Assembly (NCBI GenBank): GCA_019634955.1
Contig: JAHCAK010000006.1
Coordinates: 58,183 to 122,182, forward strand
Origin: Burkholderiales bacterium
Lineage (GTDB): Bacteria; Pseudomonadota; Gammaproteobacteria; Burkholderiales; Usitatibacteraceae
Length of the DNA stretch: 64,000 nucleotides
Direction: 5' to 3'
The number at the start of each line of letters is the position of its first letter. Positions within the stretch are counted from its first letter, which is position 1. The translations under genes were made by a program, and so were the position numbers. This document shows, piece after piece, positions 62,008 to 64,000 of this stretch. The notes beneath the pieces were generated by a model. It searched no databases, had not been told where the DNA came from, and was given only the letters and a program-made list of their open reading frames with translations.

Positions 62008-62705
62008 AGGAGACCGACGGTCCCGACCGCGGGAGTGCGATTCCGTCTCCGGAGGGACACCGGTTCGTTCCGGCGCTCGGCTTCGCCGCGCTCACGCCGC
62101 TCTACGATGCCGTGATCGCCGCGACGATGCGGGAATCGACGTTCCGGCGCGCATTGCTCGCGCAGGCGGCCATCGCGAACGGCCACCGCGTCCTCGACCT
62201 GGGCAGCGGTTCCGGCACCTTCGCCATCCTCATCGGCCGGGAAGTGCCTGGTGCGCTCGTGGAAGGGCTGGACGCGGATCCGGAGATGGTCGAAGCGGCC
62301 CGTCGCAAGGCGGCGCTCGCCGGTTCCGGCGCCCTCTTCCATCTCGGCGATGCGACGCGACTGCCGTTCGCGGACGCCTCGTTCGACCGCGTCGTCTCCA
62401 GCCTCTTCTTCCACCACCTGTCCCCGGCCGGGAAGCGGCGGGCGGCCGCGGAGATCGCGCGGGTGCTCCGCCCCGGCGGCGAGCTGCACGTGGCCGACTG
62501 GGGAGCGGCCCCGAATCTCCTCATGCGGTCCCTGTTCCTCGCAGTGCAGATGCTCGATGGATTCGAGAACACGCGCGAGAACGTGGAAGGGCGGCTGCCG
62601 GAGTTGTTCGCCGCCGCAGGACTCGAGGGCGTCGCCTCCCGCCTCACCTTGCCGACCGTCTTCGGCGCGCTCTCGCTGTACCGGGCGCGCAGGCCATTTG
62701 AATGA
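62004..62705 (+). CDS. Class I SAM-dependent methyltransferase
   Basis: A 233-residue methyltransferase of the UbiE/Methyltransf_11 type. SAM motif I is VLDLGSGSGTFAILIG, the acidic residue of motif II is in VEGLDADPEMVEAARR, and the motif IV region is SFDRVVSSLFFHHLSP. The substrate is unknown. A GTG start overlaps the previous stop by four bases. Location at the end of a copper operon is unexpected; small-molecule or metalloid methylation would be guesses. Confidence 0.82.
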   Translation: MKETDGPDRGSAIPSPEGHRFVPALGFAALTPLYDAVIAATMRESTFRRALLAQAAIANGHRVLDLGSGSGTFAILIGREVPGALVEGLDADPEMVEAARRKAALAGSGALFHLGDATRLPFADASFDRVVSSLFFHHLSPAGKRRAAAEIARVLRPGGELHVADWGAAPNLLMRSLFLAVQMLDGFENTRENVEGRLPELFAAAGLEGVASRLTLPTVFGALSLYRARRPFE

Positions 62706-62731
62706 GACCGGGCTGATTCTCCTTCGCTTCC

Positions 62732-62838
62732 GGCCTCGGGGAAGGCTCCAGCGGAAGCCGCCCCGGCCGAGGCCAAAAGAATCGGGAGCCCCAAACCGAT
62801 CCTCCATCCGGGAAGAGGTCGGACGGGCGGCTCCCGAT
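62732..62838. terminator. Two nested/adjacent hairpins between convergent genes
   Basis: GGCCTCGG/CCGAGGCC pair at 62732 and 62774, then ATCGGGAGCC/GGCTCCCGAT pair at 62781 and 62838. They fill the 174-nt gap between the methyltransferase and porin stops and probably end transcription from both sides, without clear U-tracts. Confidence 0.45.
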
Positions 62839-62879
62839 GGCCTCAAGCTTCCCCGCCGACGCATGGCGGGCGGACTGAA

Positions 62880-64000
62880 TCAGAAGCGGTAACGGATGCC
62901 CAGCGCGATCCCCTTCGGATCGGCGCCCACGCCCGCCGCAGGCGCGCCCGATACCCCGAAGTTGTAGGCGGCCGACTCCTCGTTCCGGATCTGCGACCAG
63001 AACGCGTAGAGCCAGGTGTTGGCATCCAGGTCGAAGACGTAGCCCACGGCCCACTGCTCCGCCCCGAGGCCGGCCGTCGAGCAGGCGGCGCCCGTCGCGA
63101 GGCTGCAGCTGCCGGCGTCGGCCTTGCCGTAGCTCGCGATCGCGTGATGCCGGCCCATGCCGTGTCTGACCGAGGCCACCCACGCGTCGCGCTCGAACTC
63201 CCGCACCGTGCCGGTGCTCGTCGTGTACTTGAGGTTCTCCCACACCAGCAGGAAATCGGTGCTCGACCGGAAGCGATATCCCAGCCCCACCTTGTTGGCG
63301 CTGTCCTTCGACGATGCGCCCGCGGGCGGGGAGAACAGGGCGCCGGTCGACCCCGTGCCGGGCACGAGCGTGAGGAGCGAGTTGAGGCCGAACACGTCCT
63401 CGCGCTCCTCGTACGCGTAGCTCGCGAACCACGGACCCTTCTCGTAGAGCAGGAGCGCGGACACGACCGAGGGCGTGATCCCGCTCGCGGACTTCTGCTC
63501 GTTCATGCCCCAGGCGATCTCCCCCGAGAAGTCGGCGAGCTTCGGGCTGCGGTACACGACCGCGTTGTTGAGCCGCGCGTCGAATCCCGCGTTCTGCTGC
63601 TGCGCGCCGGCCGCGTTGCCGCCGACGGTGGACCCGGCCACCGCGTTCACGCTGGTCACGTTGAAGCCGGGGCTGCCGAGGATCCCCTTCTGCGTGGCGA
63701 TGCCCGTGGCGAAGAACGGGTCCTTGCCCTGCACGCCGCGCTTGTAGGGGCTGTCGAGGTTGCCGCCGTAGAGAAGGGTGCCGAAGCGGCCCGCAAGTCC
63801 CAGGAACGTATCCCGGCCGGAGAGCGTGCTCGAGGCCCCGTCGGCGCCGATGGCCGATTCGAGCTGGAAGACCGCGCTCAGGTCGGCGGTGAGCTTGCGC
63901 GTCCCGCGGATGCCGAAGTTCGAGGAGTTGGAGCGCAGGATGGACCGCGAGCCCGAGTTCGACGGCGTGGCCCCGGGAGCGCCCACGAGGCTGTTGAGCG
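62880..64000 (-). CDS. Gram-negative trimeric porin, C-terminal part (partial)
   Basis: A frame of at least 373 residues that runs off the right edge, so the signal peptide and first strand are missing. It has the betaproteobacterial porin pattern: SSNFGIRGTRKLTADLSAVF, GRDTFLGLAGRFGTLLYG with the PEFGR-like turn, and the terminal strand GIALGIRYRF ending in Phe. It forms a general diffusion channel in the outer membrane. No relation to copper can be asserted, although it lies beside the copper island and is convergent to it. Confidence 0.92.
   Translation of the reverse strand, partial: LNSLVGAPGATPSNSGSRSILRSNSSNFGIRGTRKLTADLSAVFQLESAIGADGASSTLSGRDTFLGLAGRFGTLLYGGNLDSPYKRGVQGKDPFFATGIATQKGILGSPGFNVTSVNAVAGSTVGGNAAGAQQQNAGFDARLNNAVVYRSPKLADFSGEIAWGMNEQKSASGITPSVVSALLLYEKGPWFASYAYEEREDVFGLNSLLTLVPGTGSTGALFSPPAGASSKDSANKVGLGYRFRSSTDFLLVWENLKYTTSTGTVREFERDAWVASVRHGMGRHHAIASYGKADAGSCSLATGAACSTAGLGAEQWAVGYVFDLDANTWLYAFWSQIRNEESAAYNFGVSGAPAAGVGADPKGIALGIRYRF

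Overview
The window is about 70% G+C by eye and densely packed. Gene order and protein types point to a betaproteobacterium: a hemC-hemD-hemX-hemY block, aroQ-accB-accC-prmA followed by a zinc-ribbon protein, a TorF-type porin next to glnK-amt, ubiK next to comM, and a Burkholderiales-style porin at the right edge. A genus cannot be fixed from the sequence alone; an environmental, oxygen-variable, metal-exposed lineage is a reasonable inference. I saw no tRNA, rRNA, CRISPR array or intact insertion sequence.

Region 1 (1-18,200) is mostly housekeeping on the minus strand. From right to left along transcription it holds cutA, an orphan DsbD alpha domain and a TlpA-like thioredoxin; then aroQ-accB-accC-prmA with a zinc-ribbon protein, a PfkB kinase, a glycine-zipper lipoprotein and an OlsB/OlsA-like ornithine-lipid pair. 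Plus-strand fxsA and a flavin/2Fe-2S reductase interrupt this. Next come hemCDXY with a CBS-domain protein, then torF-glnK-amt. The torF-glnK-amt block is preceded by a near-consensus sigma-54 promoter and an NtrC-type box about 126 nt upstream of the predicted start.

Region 2 (18,200-21,900) is a small insertion hotspot around comM. A HigBA2-type toxin-antitoxin pair sits upstream, bounded by a perfect 37-bp direct repeat that duplicates the comM start region. A TumE/TumA-like pair follows comM.

Region 3 (21,900-40,500) is accessory. It has a sensor kinase and sigma-54 activator pair flanked by two perfect TTGAT-N4-ATCAA palindromes and by genes for secreted proteins, one with its own sigma-54 promoter. 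It continues with a nitronate-monooxygenase-like flavoprotein, a multi-rhodanese protein, a LytS/LytTR pair, a beta-propeller lipoprotein, a large secreted beta-propeller protein followed directly by a 12-heme cytochrome c, and a Bcr/CflA transporter. After the transporter lie two inverted copies of a roughly 160-bp hairpin element. Their cores are conserved while their self-complementary arms differ. I recognise no family for it and consider it the best candidate here for something undescribed.

Region 4 (40,500-64,000) starts with fumC, an MFS transporter, a rhodanese and an M20 amidohydrolase, then a roughly 17-kb copper/silver resistance island. The plus-strand half is a small Cys/His protein, cusC-cusB(-CusF fusion)-cusA-cusF, a multicopper oxidase and a DsbB/DsbA pair. 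Minus-strand copK and cusRS follow. A second plus-strand operon holds a small secreted protein, a TolC-like lipoprotein, a second multicopper oxidase with a frameshift in a C7 tract, a cupredoxin, a second CusF, a membrane protein and a methyltransferase. Matching CTGAC-N5-YGTAAT boxes before both operons suggest joint control by CusRS. Together the products would pump Cu(I)/Ag(I) out of the periplasm, oxidise or bind what remains, and maintain disulfides. A partial porin closes the window.
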